A stretch of 64,000 nt of DNA from Luteibacter flocculans (GCF_023612255.1 NZ_CP063231.1:1718001-1782000), one strand, 5' to 3'; shown: positions 45,986 to 55,295, numbered from the stretch's first letter. The notes: generated from the letters alone by a model not told the origin. Numbers and translations: made by a program.

Positions 45986-46918
45986 ATGAACGACTTTGAC
46001 ATCCCCGAGAACGACACCGTCGTCGACGACGACTTCCGCTGCGGCTACGTGGCCCTGGTCGGCCGCCCCAACGTGGGCAAGTCCACCTTGCTCAACGCCC
46101 TTATCGGCGTGCGCCTCAGCATCGTCAGCCACCGCCCGCAGACCACGCGCCACCGCATCCTCGGCATCTCGACCAAGCCGCAGGGGCAGATCCTCTACGT
46201 CGACACGCCCGGCCTGCACCGTGGCGGCAAGCGCGCGATGAACCGCAGCCTGAATCGCGCCGCGCGTGCGGCGATCACCGAGGTCGACCTCGCTGTGCAG
46301 GTGATCGAGGCGGGGCGCTGGACGGACGAAGACATGGCCATGTACGCCGCGCTGGCGGAGCAGAAGGACATGCCGAAATTGCTGGCGATCAACAAGGTCG
46401 ACCTGCAAAAGGACAAGACGGCCATGCTGCCCTTCGTCGCCGATCTCATGCAGAAGCATCCGTTCGACGACGTCTACTACGTGAGCGCGCTGAAAGCGAA
46501 GGGCCTGGACGGTATCGAGAAGGGCATTCTCAGGCGCTTGCCCGAGCAGCCGGCGATCTACGCCGAGGACGAAATCACCGACCGCAGCGACCGTTTTCTG
46601 GCCGCCGAAATGGTTCGCGAGCAGTTGATGCTGCGCCTGGACCAGGAGCTGCCGTACGCCACCACCGTCGAGATCGAACGGTTCGAGGATCGTCCGGACG
46701 GCGTGGCGGAAGTGCATGCGGTGATCTGGGTCGAGCGCGACGGGCAGAAGGCCATCGTCATCGGCAATGCCGGCGCGCAGTTGAAGGCCATCGGTACGTC
46801 CGCACGCAAGCAGATGGAAAACCTGTTCGAGCGCAAGGTGTTCCTCAAGCTCTGGGTGAAAGTCCGCGAGGGTTGGGCGGACGACGAGAACCTGCTCAAG
46901 CGCTTCGGTTACGAATAA
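45986..46918 (+). CDS. era: GTPase Era
   Basis: The 310-residue ribosome assembly GTPase binds the 3' end of 16S rRNA. G1 is [11 protein letters not shown]3 D-T-P-G-L-H, and G4 N-K-V-D-L. The C-terminal KH domain shows [14 protein letters not shown]. An acidic 12-residue N-terminal extension precedes the G domain. It lies 9 bases after rnc and 14 bases before recO. Confidence 0.97.
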   Translation: MNDFDIPENDTVVDDDFRCGYVALVGRPNVGKSTLLNALIGVRLSIVSHRPQTTRHRILGISTKPQGQILYVDTPGLHRGGKRAMNRSLNRAARAAITEVDLAVQVIEAGRWTDEDMAMYAALAEQKDMPKLLAINKVDLQKDKTAMLPFVADLMQKHPFDDVYYVSALKAKGLDGIEKGILRRLPEQPAIYAEDEITDRSDRFLAAEMVREQLMLRLDQELPYATTVEIERFEDRPDGVAEVHAVIWVERDGQKAIVIGNAGAQLKAIGTSARKQMENLFERKVFLKLWVKVREGWADDENLLKRFGYE

Positions 46919-46932
46919 CCGGGGCCTACGCC

Positions 46933-47625
46933 GTGCGCGTCGAGCAGCAGCCTGCGTTCGTCCTGCACGCGAGACCCTACCGGGAAACCTCGCTGCTGAT
47001 GGAATGCCTCACCCGCGACCACGGCCGCATCGGCGTGGTCGCGCGCGGGGTACGCAAGGAGCGCGCACGACTGCAGCGCGCGCAGCTCGAGCCCTTCCAG
47101 CGCCTCGAGCTCGATCTTCTGCTCAAGGGTGAACTGGCGACGCTGCGGAGTGCGGAGCCTTCCGGCGCGGCGATGCGGCTGGTGGGTGACGCCGGCTTGG
47201 CGGGGCTCTATCTCAATGAACTCGTGGTACGCCTCACGGGCCGCCAGGACCCCAACGCCGACCTCTTCGAACGCTACGAACTCACGCTGCGGCGGATGGC
47301 CGCGAGAGAGCCGCTGGCGTGGACGTTACGCCGGTTCGAGCGCGACATGCTCGACTCGCTGGGCTATGCGTTGCAGTTGGATGTGGATGCTTCCGATGGC
47401 GAGCCGCTCGACCCCGATGCGGCGTATTTCTACGATCCCGAGGCGGGGGCCGTGCCCGGACGCGCGGGCGACGCGCGGTCCGTGCGTGGCCGCGATCTGC
47501 TGGCGCTGGCCGAGGATCGCTCACCCGATAGCGCCGGGCTCGCGTCGTTGCGGCGCATGATGCGCCAGGTGATCGCGTTTCACCTGGGTGGCGGTGAATT
47601 GCGTGCCTGGCGCGTGCTGAAGTAG
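46933..47625 (+). CDS. recO: DNA repair protein RecO
   Basis: The 230-residue protein loads RecA onto gaps with RecF and RecR. The N-terminal OB fold has A-F-V-L-H-A-R-P-Y-R-E-T-S-L-L-M-E and R-G-V-R-K-E; the helical C-terminal part contains L-G-Y-A-L-Q-L. The start is GTG 46933 (V-R-V-E-Q-Q), since the upstream in-frame ATG lies inside era. It is the last gene of the lepA run and faces the convergent REC-Hpt gene across 6 bases. Confidence 0.93.
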   Translation: MRVEQQPAFVLHARPYRETSLLMECLTRDHGRIGVVARGVRKERARLQRAQLEPFQRLELDLLLKGELATLRSAEPSGAAMRLVGDAGLAGLYLNELVVRLTGRQDPNADLFERYELTLRRMAAREPLAWTLRRFERDMLDSLGYALQLDVDASDGEPLDPDAAYFYDPEAGAVPGRAGDARSVRGRDLLALAEDRSPDSAGLASLRRMMRQVIAFHLGGGELRAWRVLK

Positions 47626-47631
47626 CCCGCC

Positions 47632-48387
47632 TTAGACGGTCGGCAAGGCGGCCAGTGCCGCCTCCAGCTCCGCCCTGAAACGGGCGAGGGCATCTGGCAC
47701 CACCGCGCGCGTCTCGCGCACGTGCGCCTGCAGCACCTTGGCCTGGGTGCCGAGCCGCGTCGCACCGCAGAAGCCACAGGCGGACCGCAGTCGGTGCAGC
47801 CGTTCCACCAAAGCCGCCGGGTCGTCCGCGAGGCGGGCCAGCGATCCGAGCAGTTCGATGAGTTCCATGCGCAGCAGGCCGCGCAGCGCGTGCATGGTGC
47901 CGGCGTCGCCCGCGGCGCGTAGCCCCGCGTCATCGTCCAGCACGCGTACCCCCTCGCTGAGACCCAGGGTTGCGGCCAGCGTGTCGGTCAGCGAGGCGAT
48001 CCGGCACGGCTTCTCGATCACGCCCGCGAAGCCTTCGTCGAGCAGCGTGGCGCGCAGACTTGCCGGTACTTCGGCACTGGTCGCCAGCGCCGTGGCGTCT
48101 CGCGAGGCGGCGTTGTCGTCGCGGCGCAGGGAGGACAGCACCTCGATCGCGCCGCCCCGCGGCATGCGGCAATCCAGCAGCAACGCGTCGAAGCGCTCGG
48201 CGCACCCCAGCGCCAGCGCTTCGGCGCCGTCGCATGCCGGCACGACCTCATAGCCATGAGCGCGCAACGCGCTGGCGAGAAACTGCCGTGTCGAAGGGTC
48301 GTCGTCGGCGACGAGAAGGCGGCGCACCGCCGCACCGGAAAGAGGGTGAAGAGCGTCTTGCGACATGTAACGTTCCGTGTCGTTCAT
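47632..48387 (-). CDS. Receiver protein with C-terminal Hpt-like domain
   Basis: The 251-residue protein has a CheY-like domain at 22-145: acidic D28-D30, phosphoacceptor D72 (L-L-D-C-R-M-P), T103 and K126 (E-K-P-C-R). The region at about 160-250 is helical with L-H-R-L-R-S-A-C-G-F-C-G-A-T-R-L, matching the Hpt pattern H-x-L-[KR]-x-x-x-x-x-x-G-A-x-x-L around His198. It could pass phosphate from Asp72 to His198 in one chain. No kinase is adjacent. A second Met at residue 8 is an alternative start. It is divergent from the YdbH-like gene. Confidence 0.8.
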   Translation of the reverse strand: MNDTERYMSQDALHPLSGAAVRRLLVADDDPSTRQFLASALRAHGYEVVPACDGAEALALGCAERFDALLLDCRMPRGGAIEVLSSLRRDDNAASRDATALATSAEVPASLRATLLDEGFAGVIEKPCRIASLTDTLAATLGLSEGVRVLDDDAGLRAAGDAGTMHALRGLLRMELIELLGSLARLADDPAALVERLHRLRSACGFCGATRLGTQAKVLQAHVRETRAVVPDALARFRAELEAALAALPTV

Positions 48388-48411
48388 CTGGTTTTGGCAG
48401 AATGGCCGAGC

Positions 48412-50436
48412 ATGCTTCCTGTATCAACCCGCACGCTCGTCCTCATGCTCGCCGGCTGGATCGCCATGGCCTGGGCAGGTGCTGCCTGCGCGGGGCTTTC
48501 GGTGGAGGCGGACACACTGTCGGTGCCAGGGCTGGAAATGGGTGGCATGCAGGCCGACATCGACACGGCCCCCGACGCTAAAGGGCTCAGCGTCAAGCTC
48601 TCGGCCGAACGCGCCGATGTGCCAGCGCTGGGTTGGCGCAAGGTAGGCGTGGGCCTCGATGGTGCGCTCGGGCGCGACGAACTGGGGCGCTGGGTCTTCG
48701 ACGGTGTCGTGCGCCTGCGCGGCGCGCCGGGCGGTGCACTCGGTCGTGCCGACGTGCACATCGTGGCCGACGCCGCGGCCAATACCCTTGAGGTATCGCT
48801 CAAGCAGGACAAGGCGGTGGCGCAGGTCGCGTTGCCGATGGACCAGACGACGCACGCGCAGATCACCTTGAAGGGCTTGCCCGCAGGTTGGTTGCAAGGG
48901 CTGCTGTCCACCGTGTGGTCGGGCCGCACCACCGCCGGTAAGGTGGACGCCGACCTCGCCCTGGACGTGCTGGACGGTGGCGTGCAGGCAGCCGGCCAGT
49001 TCGCGCTCGACGGCGTCGGTTTCGACAGCCCCGGAAACACGTTGGCGGGGCAGGGCGTGTCCGGCGGGGGGCGCATCGGTTTCGACAATCAGGGCGAGAC
49101 CAGCGTCATCGATCTCGATGCCACGTTGCGCGGCGGTGACCTTACGCTCGCCGCGCTTCGCGCGCGATTGCCGACACATCCCGTACAGCTCTCTCTGAGT
49201 GCGCGCTCGACCAAGGCCGGCATGACGGTCCGTCGCCTGCGTCTGACCGATCCGGATGCGCTGCAGCTGGAAGGGGAACTGGACTTCGCTCCAGGCGGAA
49301 GCCTTTCCCATCTGCGACTCGATCGTTTCAATGCCCGTTTCCCTGCCGCCTACGAGCGCTACGGCACCGGTTTGGTGAGCGGAGGAGCGGGCGATCTGCG
49401 TGCACGCGGGGAGATCGCCGGCCAGCTCGCCTGGGACGCAGGTGCGCTGAAGGCTTTTGCCTTCCAGACCGGCGGTCTCGACCTGGCACTGGGCGACGGT
49501 AGCCTCGGTGTGAACGGCCTGCACGGCGCGCTGGATTGGAGTGCCACCGAAAACCGGCCGTCCACGCGGCTTGGCTGGCGCGCCTTGCAGGTTTACCGCA
49601 TTCCCAACGGTGCCGCCGAAGGCGCCTGGCGCAGCACCGGCGGCACACTGACGCTGGAGAAGCCGCTTGCCATTCCCGTGCTCGACGGCCAGTTTCGCGT
49701 GCTCGGGTTGTCGCTGCGCCCGGGCGCCGCCAGTGGCGAGCGTTTGCAGACGTCGCTGGCGCTGACCCAGATCGACATGGCGGCGTTCTGCCGGGCGCTC
49801 GGCTGGCCCGAGTTCCACGGCAAGCTCGGTGGTGCCGTGCCGTCGCTGCGCTATGTCGACGATCGCGTCGAACTCGCCGGCGGCCTCTCGATCAACGCCT
49901 TCGACGGCTTTATCGATATCACCGGGCTGAGCCTGGCGCAGCCGTTCGGCGACGCCCCCGTTCTGACCGGCAACATCGCCCTGCGCAAACTCGATCTAGG
50001 GTTGCTGACCTCGGTCTTCGACTTCGGCAACATCACCGGGCGTATGGACGGCAGCATCGACGACCTGCGCCTCGTCGGCTGGGCACCCGCGGCTTTCAAG
50101 GCGAACCTGGTGGCCGGGGAGGGCGGACGTATCAGCCAGAAGGCCGTGAACAACCTGACGTCGGTCGGCGGAGGTGGCATTGCCGGTGGCCTGCAGGGCA
50201 CGGTGCTCAAGTTGTTCAAGACCTTCGGCTACCGGCGGATCGGTCTGTCATGCGCACTCAAGGGCGACGTCTGCTCCATGGGCGGACTGGGTCCGACAAA
50301 AGATGGCTACACCATCGTCGAAGGCAGCGGCCTGCCCCGCCTGACCGTGGTCGGGCACCAGCGCGAGGTCGATTGGCCGACACTGGTTCGCCGTCTCAAG
50401 GCGGCCACCGAGGGCGATGGACCCGTCGTACGATGA
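48412..50436 (+). CDS. YdbH-like / AsmA-type intermembrane phospholipid transport protein
   Basis: The 674-residue protein has an N-terminal hydrophobic signal or anchor (about 8-27) followed by a long series of amphipathic beta strands, as in AsmA-like bridge proteins. Its C-terminal region, with L-A-G-G-L-S-I-N-A-F-D-G, N-I-T-G-R-M-D-G-S-I-D-D-L-R-L and G-P-T-K-D-G-Y-T-I-V-E-G, resembles the YdbH group. In E. coli YdbH spans the periplasm with lipoprotein YnbE and partner YdbL. Here the next gene is a lipoprotein with a YdbL-type DUF1318 domain, which supports the call. The start is ATG 48412; the upstream extension overlaps the divergent gene. Confidence 0.75.
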   Translation: MLPVSTRTLVLMLAGWIAMAWAGAACAGLSVEADTLSVPGLEMGGMQADIDTAPDAKGLSVKLSAERADVPALGWRKVGVGLDGALGRDELGRWVFDGVVRLRGAPGGALGRADVHIVADAAANTLEVSLKQDKAVAQVALPMDQTTHAQITLKGLPAGWLQGLLSTVWSGRTTAGKVDADLALDVLDGGVQAAGQFALDGVGFDSPGNTLAGQGVSGGGRIGFDNQGETSVIDLDATLRGGDLTLAALRARLPTHPVQLSLSARSTKAGMTVRRLRLTDPDALQLEGELDFAPGGSLSHLRLDRFNARFPAAYERYGTGLVSGGAGDLRARGEIAGQLAWDAGALKAFAFQTGGLDLALGDGSLGVNGLHGALDWSATENRPSTRLGWRALQVYRIPNGAAEGAWRSTGGTLTLEKPLAIPVLDGQFRVLGLSLRPGAASGERLQTSLALTQIDMAAFCRALGWPEFHGKLGGAVPSLRYVDDRVELAGGLSINAFDGFIDITGLSLAQPFGDAPVLTGNIALRKLDLGLLTSVFDFGNITGRMDGSIDDLRLVGWAPAAFKANLVAGEGGRISQKAVNNLTSVGGGGIAGGLQGTVLKLFKTFGYRRIGLSCALKGDVCSMGGLGPTKDGYTIVEGSGLPRLTVVGHQREVDWPTLVRRLKAATEGDGPVVR

Positions 50437-50460
50437 CTGCTCAACATGGAGTGAAATATC

Positions 50461-51063
50461 ATGCGTAAACTATTGATCTGCATAGCCATCGCAACGCTGA
50501 CGGCGCTCGTCGGCTGCGTCACCATCAACGTCTATTTTCCGGAAGCCGCCGCGCAGAAGGCGGCCGACCAGTTCATCGGCAACGTCCTCGACGACAGCGG
50601 CGCCGCACCGGCCTCGGGCAAGGAAGCGAAGCCGCAACCCGCGCCGGGTCACCAGCCGTCGGCGTCGCTGTTGGATCTCGTCATTCCTGCCGCGCATGCG
50701 GCCGACGCCCCCGACCTGCAGATCCGTACGCCGGAAACCGACGCCATCCGGGCGCGCATGAAGACCCGTTTCGGCGGACAGTTGAAGGCGTTGTTCGATG
50801 CGGGCTCGGCCGGCTTCACCACCGACGGCCTCGTGGCCTTGCGTGACGCCGGCAGTCTGGCCGCGGGCCAGCGCGCGCAGGCCGACGCGCTCGTGCGCGA
50901 GGAGAACAACGACCGCGACGCCCTCTATCGCGCTATCGCGGTGGCCAATGGCCATCCGGAGTGGGAGCCGCGTATCCGCGAGACGTTTGCGCAGGGCTGG
51001 GTCCAGCGTGCGCTGCCGGGCTGGTATTATCAGGACGCCTCCGGCGCCTGGAAGCGCAAGTAG
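50461..51063 (+). CDS. DUF1318 (YdbL-like) lipoprotein
   Basis: The 200-residue protein has a lipoprotein signal with lipobox L-V-G-C (Cys19), then V-T-I-N-V-Y-F-P-E-A-A-A-Q-K-A-A-D. After a Pro-rich linker comes a DUF1318 domain (about 95-198: I-R-T-P-E-T-D-A-I-R-A-R-M; A-V-A-N-G-H-P-E-W; W-Y-Y-Q-D-A-S-G-A-W-K). E. coli has separate YnbE (lipoprotein) and YdbL (DUF1318); here a lipidated N terminus and DUF1318 are in one chain. The gene starts 24 bases after the YdbH-like stop, so both act together in phospholipid transport to the outer membrane. Confidence 0.85.
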   Translation: MRKLLICIAIATLTALVGCVTINVYFPEAAAQKAADQFIGNVLDDSGAAPASGKEAKPQPAPGHQPSASLLDLVIPAAHAADAPDLQIRTPETDAIRARMKTRFGGQLKALFDAGSAGFTTDGLVALRDAGSLAAGQRAQADALVREENNDRDALYRAIAVANGHPEWEPRIRETFAQGWVQRALPGWYYQDASGAWKRK

Positions 51064-51117
51064 GCACTCGCCAGGAACGCACGCCGCCTTGACTCCACGC
51101 GGCGCGTCCTCCCAGCC

Positions 51118-51152
51118 AGCCCGGGCCGTCGGCGGTCCGGGCTTTACGTTTT
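51118..51152 (+). terminator. Terminator after the DUF1318 gene
   Basis: AGCCCGG and CCGGGCT enclose a GC-rich loop and lead into TTTACGTTTT. It lies 54 bases after the stop and just before rlmD. Confidence 0.6.
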
Positions 51153-51159
51153 AGAGCGC

Positions 51160-52461
51160 ATGACCGAATTCGAAGCCACCATCACCGACCTCAGCCATGA
51201 CGGCCGGGGCGTCGCCCGCATCGACAATAAGGCCACGTTCGTTTCCGGCGCGCTGCCGGGCGAGCGCGTCTTGCTGAAATATCGCAAGCGGCATCGGAAC
51301 TACGACGACGCCGAAGTCGTCAGCGTGCTGGAGCCGTCGCCCGATCGCGTCGTGCCGCCTTGCCCGCACTTCGGCCAGTGCAGCGGCTGCGCGCTCCAGC
51401 ACATGGCGCCCGCCGCACAGATCGCTGCCAAGCAACGCGTGCTGGCGGAAAACTTCGAACGCATTGGCAAGGTAAGCCCCGAGCGCTGGCTGGCTCCCCT
51501 CGTGGACGAGCCCTGGGGCTACCGGCGCAAGGGTCGTTTCTCGGTCCGTTACGTGGCGAAGAAAGAGCGCGTGCTGGTGGGTTTCCGCGAGGAATCCAAT
51601 CCGCGCTTCGTCGCGGACATCGACAGCTGCCTCGTCATCCACCCCAAGCTTGGCGACAAGGTCGGATTGCTTGCCGCGCTGGTCGGCGGGATGGACGCTG
51701 CGCGCGACATCCCGCAGATCGAATTCGCTGCGGGCGACGACACGGTCGCGCTCGTGTTCCGCCATCTTGTGCCGTTGTCGGAGCGCGATCGCGCCGCGCT
51801 GGTCGCCTTTGGTCAAGCGCACGACATCGCGATCTATCTGCAGCCGGGCAACCAGAGCAGCGTCCATCCGCTCTGGCCGGAAGCACCTCGCCTGGCCTTC
51901 GCCATACCCGCGGACAACGTGGAGCTGGAATTCCTTCCCCTGGACTTCGTCCAGGTAAATGCGGGCATGAACCAGCGCATGCTGGCGCGCACGCTGGAAC
52001 TGCTCGACCTGCAACCCGGCGACAAGGTGCTCGACCTGTTCTGTGGCCTGGGCAACTTCACGCTGCCGATGGCACGCCATGCGGCGGAGGTCGTCGGTGT
52101 GGAAGGCGAGCATGGCCTCGTGGAGCGCGCGGCGGCCAATGCGGCACGCAACGGCCTGTCCAACGCGTCGTTCCGCGTCGCCAACCTCTTCGACGATCAG
52201 CGCAACGAGCCCTGGGCGCAGCAGCCGTGGGACAAGATCCTGCTCGACCCGCCGCGCGCCGGTGCCGACAAGGTGCTCGAGTATCTGCCGCGCAAGGGCA
52301 CCCAGCGGGTCGTGTATGTCTCGTGCCATCCGGGCTCGCTTGCCCGCGACGCCGGTATCCTCGTGGAGCGGCACGGCTTCCGGCTGGTGTCGGCCGGCGT
52401 GATGGATATGTTTCCGCATACCGCGCACGTCGAATCCATCGCGCTGTTCGAGCGCGGCTGA
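51160..52461 (+). CDS. rlmD: 23S rRNA (uracil-1939-C5)-methyltransferase
   Basis: The 433-residue enzyme has an N-terminal TRAM domain (I-T-D-L-S-H-D-G-R-G-V-A-R) and iron-sulfur cysteines in P-P-C-P-H-F-G-Q-C-S-G-C and D-S-C-L. A SAM-binding Rossmann domain follows (V-L-D-L-F-C-G-L-G-N-F-T-L-P), with D-P-P-R-A-G-A and the catalytic Cys in V-Y-V-S-C-H-P. It begins a run of closely spaced genes (CYTH, nagZ, hpt, phosphorylase). Confidence 0.96.
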   Translation: MTEFEATITDLSHDGRGVARIDNKATFVSGALPGERVLLKYRKRHRNYDDAEVVSVLEPSPDRVVPPCPHFGQCSGCALQHMAPAAQIAAKQRVLAENFERIGKVSPERWLAPLVDEPWGYRRKGRFSVRYVAKKERVLVGFREESNPRFVADIDSCLVIHPKLGDKVGLLAALVGGMDAARDIPQIEFAAGDDTVALVFRHLVPLSERDRAALVAFGQAHDIAIYLQPGNQSSVHPLWPEAPRLAFAIPADNVELEFLPLDFVQVNAGMNQRMLARTLELLDLQPGDKVLDLFCGLGNFTLPMARHAAEVVGVEGEHGLVERAAANAARNGLSNASFRVANLFDDQRNEPWAQQPWDKILLDPPRAGADKVLEYLPRKGTQRVVYVSCHPGSLARDAGILVERHGFRLVSAGVMDMFPHTAHVESIALFERG

Positions 52462-52473
52462 GGGGCGGAACAC

Positions 52474-52995
52474 ATGGGCGTCGAAATCGAACGGAAATTC
52501 CTTCTTGCCGGTGACGGCTGGCGCGCGCTCGTGGAACGCAGCGATCGCATCGCGCAGGGCTATCTCATCGGCGCGGCGGCGGTCGCCGCCGGCCATGCGA
52601 AATCGTCCGTTCGCGTGCGGATCTCCGGCGAGCAGGCCTCGCTCAACATCAAGTCCGCCGTGCTCGGCATCCAGCGTGACGAATTCGAATATCCGATTCC
52701 GCTGGCCGACGCGGAGCATCTGCTCCATGCGCTTTCCGATGGCGTGCTGGAGAAGGTGCGTCACCACGTGCATTACCAGGGCGCGCATTTCGAGATCGAC
52801 GAATTCGCCGGCGACAACGCCGGCCTGATCGTGGCCGAGCTTGAACTGGACGCTGCGGACGCTGCGTATCCACGGCCCGACTGGCTCGGCGTGGAAGTGA
52901 GCGCGCCGCGCTACTACAACGTCAACCTTATCGATCGACCGTTCGCTCGTTGGACGGCCGAAGAAAAGGCAGGCAGGGAGGACACCGCATGCTGA
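52474..52995 (+). CDS. CYTH domain triphosphatase-like protein
   Basis: The 173-residue protein begins G-V-E-I-E-R-K-F-L-L, the CYTH E-x-E-R-K motif. It continues with strand-rich segments bearing basic and acidic tunnel residues (V-R-V-R-I-S-G; E-Y-P-I-P; E-I-D-E-F; V-A-E-L-E-L). CYTH proteins hydrolyse inorganic triphosphate or thiamine triphosphate, or act as class IV adenylate cyclases; bacterial stand-alone forms like this are usually triphosphatases. Its end overlaps nagZ by 7 bases. Confidence 0.9.
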   Translation: MGVEIERKFLLAGDGWRALVERSDRIAQGYLIGAAAVAAGHAKSSVRVRISGEQASLNIKSAVLGIQRDEFEYPIPLADAEHLLHALSDGVLEKVRHHVHYQGAHFEIDEFAGDNAGLIVAELELDAADAAYPRPDWLGVEVSAPRYYNVNLIDRPFARWTAEEKAGREDTAC

Positions 52996-53990
52996 TGGTC
53001 GGTCTTGCCGGCACCGAGCTGGCCGCGCACGAGCACGAATGGCTGACGGCCCGTGGCGTCGTGGGCACCATTCTCTTCTCGCGCAATTTCCAGTCGCGCG
53101 AGCAGGTCACCACGCTCATCGCATCGATCCGCGATGTGGCGGGCGAGGATTTCCTCGTCTGCGTCGATCAGGAAGGCGGACGCGTGCAGCGTTTCCGTGA
53201 GGGCTTTACGCGCTTGCCGCCGTTGGCGGCCATCGGCCGTTTCTACGAAAGCGACCCGGTCGACGCCGTGAACCGCGCGGAAGAACACGCCTGGATCATG
53301 GCAAGCGAGATGCGTGCCATCGGCGTCGATTTCAGTTTTGCACCCGTGGCCGATCTGGATCGCGGGAGCCGGGCCATAGGCACCCGCGCGTTCCACGCCG
53401 ATCCGGCCGTTGCGGCGGAGCTGGTGCAGGCCTACGTGCGCGGCATGCACCTGGGCGGCATGGCCGCGGTGCTCAAGCATTTTCCGGGGCACGGTTCCGT
53501 GGCCGAAGACACTCATGAGTCGGTCGCCATCGACCCTCGGAGCAAGGAAGAGATCTTTGCCAACGACCTTCTGCCATTCCTTGCAGGCATGGACGCGCAC
53601 GCGGAAGCCGTGATGGCGGCACACGTCATCTATCCTGCGATTGATGACCGCCCTGCGGGTTATTCGCGTACCTGGATCGAAGACATCCTGCGTGGCGAAC
53701 TCGGTTTCCACGGCTGCGTGTTCGGTGACGACATCAGCATGGCCGCCGCGGGAAGCGCAGGCGGTATTGCCGCGCGTGCCGCGGCCAACCTCGACGCCGG
53801 CTGCGACATCGTGCTTGCGTGTTTTCCCGAGGCCGTTCCCGAGGCGATTGCGGCGGTTCAAGGCCGCCGTCCGTCGCCGGTCGAACGCATCGCGCCGTTG
53901 CGCGGTGCGATCGGTTCGACCTGGGAAGGCCTTGTCGACAATCCCCAGCGCGAGCGATTCATCGCACGCGTGACCGCACTGGAGCCTTGA
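52989..53990 (+). CDS. nagZ: Beta-N-acetylhexosaminidase
   Basis: The 333-residue GH3 enzyme recycles peptidoglycan by cutting GlcNAc from anhydro-muropeptides in the cytoplasm. Visible are V-D-Q-E-G-G-R-V-Q-R, K-H-F-P-G-H-G, the catalytic His region D-T-H, and nucleophile Asp in F-G-D-D-I-S-M. GGGAGG lies before ATG 52989, inside the CYTH gene. NagZ products affect AmpC-type beta-lactamase induction in related species. Confidence 0.95.
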   Translation: MLMVGLAGTELAAHEHEWLTARGVVGTILFSRNFQSREQVTTLIASIRDVAGEDFLVCVDQEGGRVQRFREGFTRLPPLAAIGRFYESDPVDAVNRAEEHAWIMASEMRAIGVDFSFAPVADLDRGSRAIGTRAFHADPAVAAELVQAYVRGMHLGGMAAVLKHFPGHGSVAEDTHESVAIDPRSKEEIFANDLLPFLAGMDAHAEAVMAAHVIYPAIDDRPAGYSRTWIEDILRGELGFHGCVFGDDISMAAAGSAGGIAARAAANLDAGCDIVLACFPEAVPEAIAAVQGRRPSPVERIAPLRGAIGSTWEGLVDNPQRERFIARVTALEP

Positions 53991-53997
53991 CCGAACC

Positions 53998-54543
53998 ATG
54001 ACTGCCGCCTCGCTCGCTGACGCGCTGACGCGCTCTGACATCCTGTTCACCCGCGACCAGCTCGATATCGAGATCGCTCGCATGGGGCGCGAAATCGACG
54101 ACGCGCTCGCCGGTGAGCGTCCCGTCTTCCTCACCGTGATGCACGGGGCACTGGTCTTCGCCGGACACCTCGCGCTGGCGATCCGCACCGATCTCGAATT
54201 CGACTACGTCCACGCCACGCGCTATCGCGGCGAGACCAGTGGCAGCGACCTGCATTGGCTGCGCCGACCGGAAGTGCCGTTGCAGGGGCGCACGGTGCTG
54301 CTGGTGGACGACATCCTCGACGAGGGCCATACGTTGAAGGCCGTGCGCGATGCATGTCTCGAGATGGGTGCGGCGCGCGTGCTTCTCGTCGTGCTCTGCA
54401 CCAAGTTGCATGGCCGCCGTGCGCACGGTATCGAGGCCGACTTCAACGGCGTCGACCTGCCGGACCGTTACGTGTTCGGCTACGGCATGGACTACCACGA
54501 GCAAGCCCGCAATCTGCCTGCCATCTACGCGTTGAAGGACTGA
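53998..54543 (+). CDS. hpt: Hypoxanthine-guanine phosphoribosyltransferase
   Basis: The 181-residue purine salvage enzyme has the PRPP-binding motif V-L-L-V-D-D-I-L-D-E-G-H-T-L, a flexible loop in Y-R-G-E-T-S-G-S-D-L, and a C-terminal base-binding Y-V-F-G-Y-G-M-D-Y. It transfers ribose phosphate from PRPP to hypoxanthine or guanine. It stands directly before a methylthioinosine phosphorylase gene whose product is hypoxanthine, so the two steps form a short salvage pathway. Confidence 0.93.
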   Translation: MTAASLADALTRSDILFTRDQLDIEIARMGREIDDALAGERPVFLTVMHGALVFAGHLALAIRTDLEFDYVHATRYRGETSGSDLHWLRRPEVPLQGRTVLLVDDILDEGHTLKAVRDACLEMGAARVLLVVLCTKLHGRRAHGIEADFNGVDLPDRYVFGYGMDYHEQARNLPAIYALKD

Positions 54544-54548
54544 GTGCG

Positions 54549-55295
54549 ATGACCATCGATCTCGCCGTCATCGGCGGTAGCGGCCTCTACGCCTTCGAGG
54601 GCCTGGAGAACACGGAGCGGCAGCAGGTAGACACGCCCTTCGGCGCACCGTCCGGTGATGTCGTGACGGGCAGCTTCCGCGGCAAGCGGCTTGCATTCCT
54701 CGCACGCCATGGCGAAAGCCATACGGTACCGCCGCACCGCGTGAACTACCGGGCGAACCTTTGGGCGCTGCACGCCCTCGGCGCGCAGCGGGTGGTGGCG
54801 GTCAACGCCGTGGGCGGCATTCGCGACGACATGGGCCCGCGCGCCCTCGTGGTGCCGGACCAGATCATCGATTACACCCACGGGCGCTACACCAGCTTCA
54901 ATGACGTCGAGGGGGCAGAGGTTCGCCACATCGATTTCAGCGAGCCGTACACGGAAAGCCTTCGTCAGGCGATCGTGGCCGCGGCCCGGGCCGAAGGGCT
55001 CGCGATCATCGATGGCGGCGTCCACGGGGTGACCCAGGGACCGCGTCTGGAAACGCGCGCGGAGATCGCCCGGATGAATCGCGACGGCTGCGACCTGGTG
55101 GGCATGACCGGCATGCCCGAGGCGGCACTGGCCCGCGAACTCGGCCTGGATTTCGCCTGCCTTGCCCTGGTGGCGAACTTTGCTGCGGGTGCGGGAGACG
55201 CCGTGGAAATCAGTATCGAAGAGATCTTCGAGCACCTGGCCGCCGCCACGGCGAACGTGCCGCCGATCCTGGGACGCCTGCTGGACACCCTCTGA
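54549..55295 (+). CDS. S-methyl-5'-thioinosine phosphorylase
   Basis: The 248-residue MTAP/PNP family enzyme begins A-V-I-G-G-S-G-L-Y. Phosphate-site features are A-R-H-G-E-S-H-T-V-P-P-H-R-V-N-Y-R-A-N; the base and sugar site has G-M-T-G-M-P-E-A-A-L-A-R-E-L. The P-P-H-x-V-N-Y-R-A-N form and short length match the bacterial methylthioinosine phosphorylases rather than MTA phosphorylase. The reaction yields hypoxanthine and methylthioribose-1-phosphate, and hpt, 5 bases upstream, reuses the hypoxanthine. Activity on methylthioadenosine cannot be excluded. Confidence 0.88.
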   Translation: MTIDLAVIGGSGLYAFEGLENTERQQVDTPFGAPSGDVVTGSFRGKRLAFLARHGESHTVPPHRVNYRANLWALHALGAQRVVAVNAVGGIRDDMGPRALVVPDQIIDYTHGRYTSFNDVEGAEVRHIDFSEPYTESLRQAIVAAARAEGLAIIDGGVHGVTQGPRLETRAEIARMNRDGCDLVGMTGMPEAALARELGLDFACLALVANFAAGAGDAVEISIEEIFEHLAAATANVPPILGRLLDTL

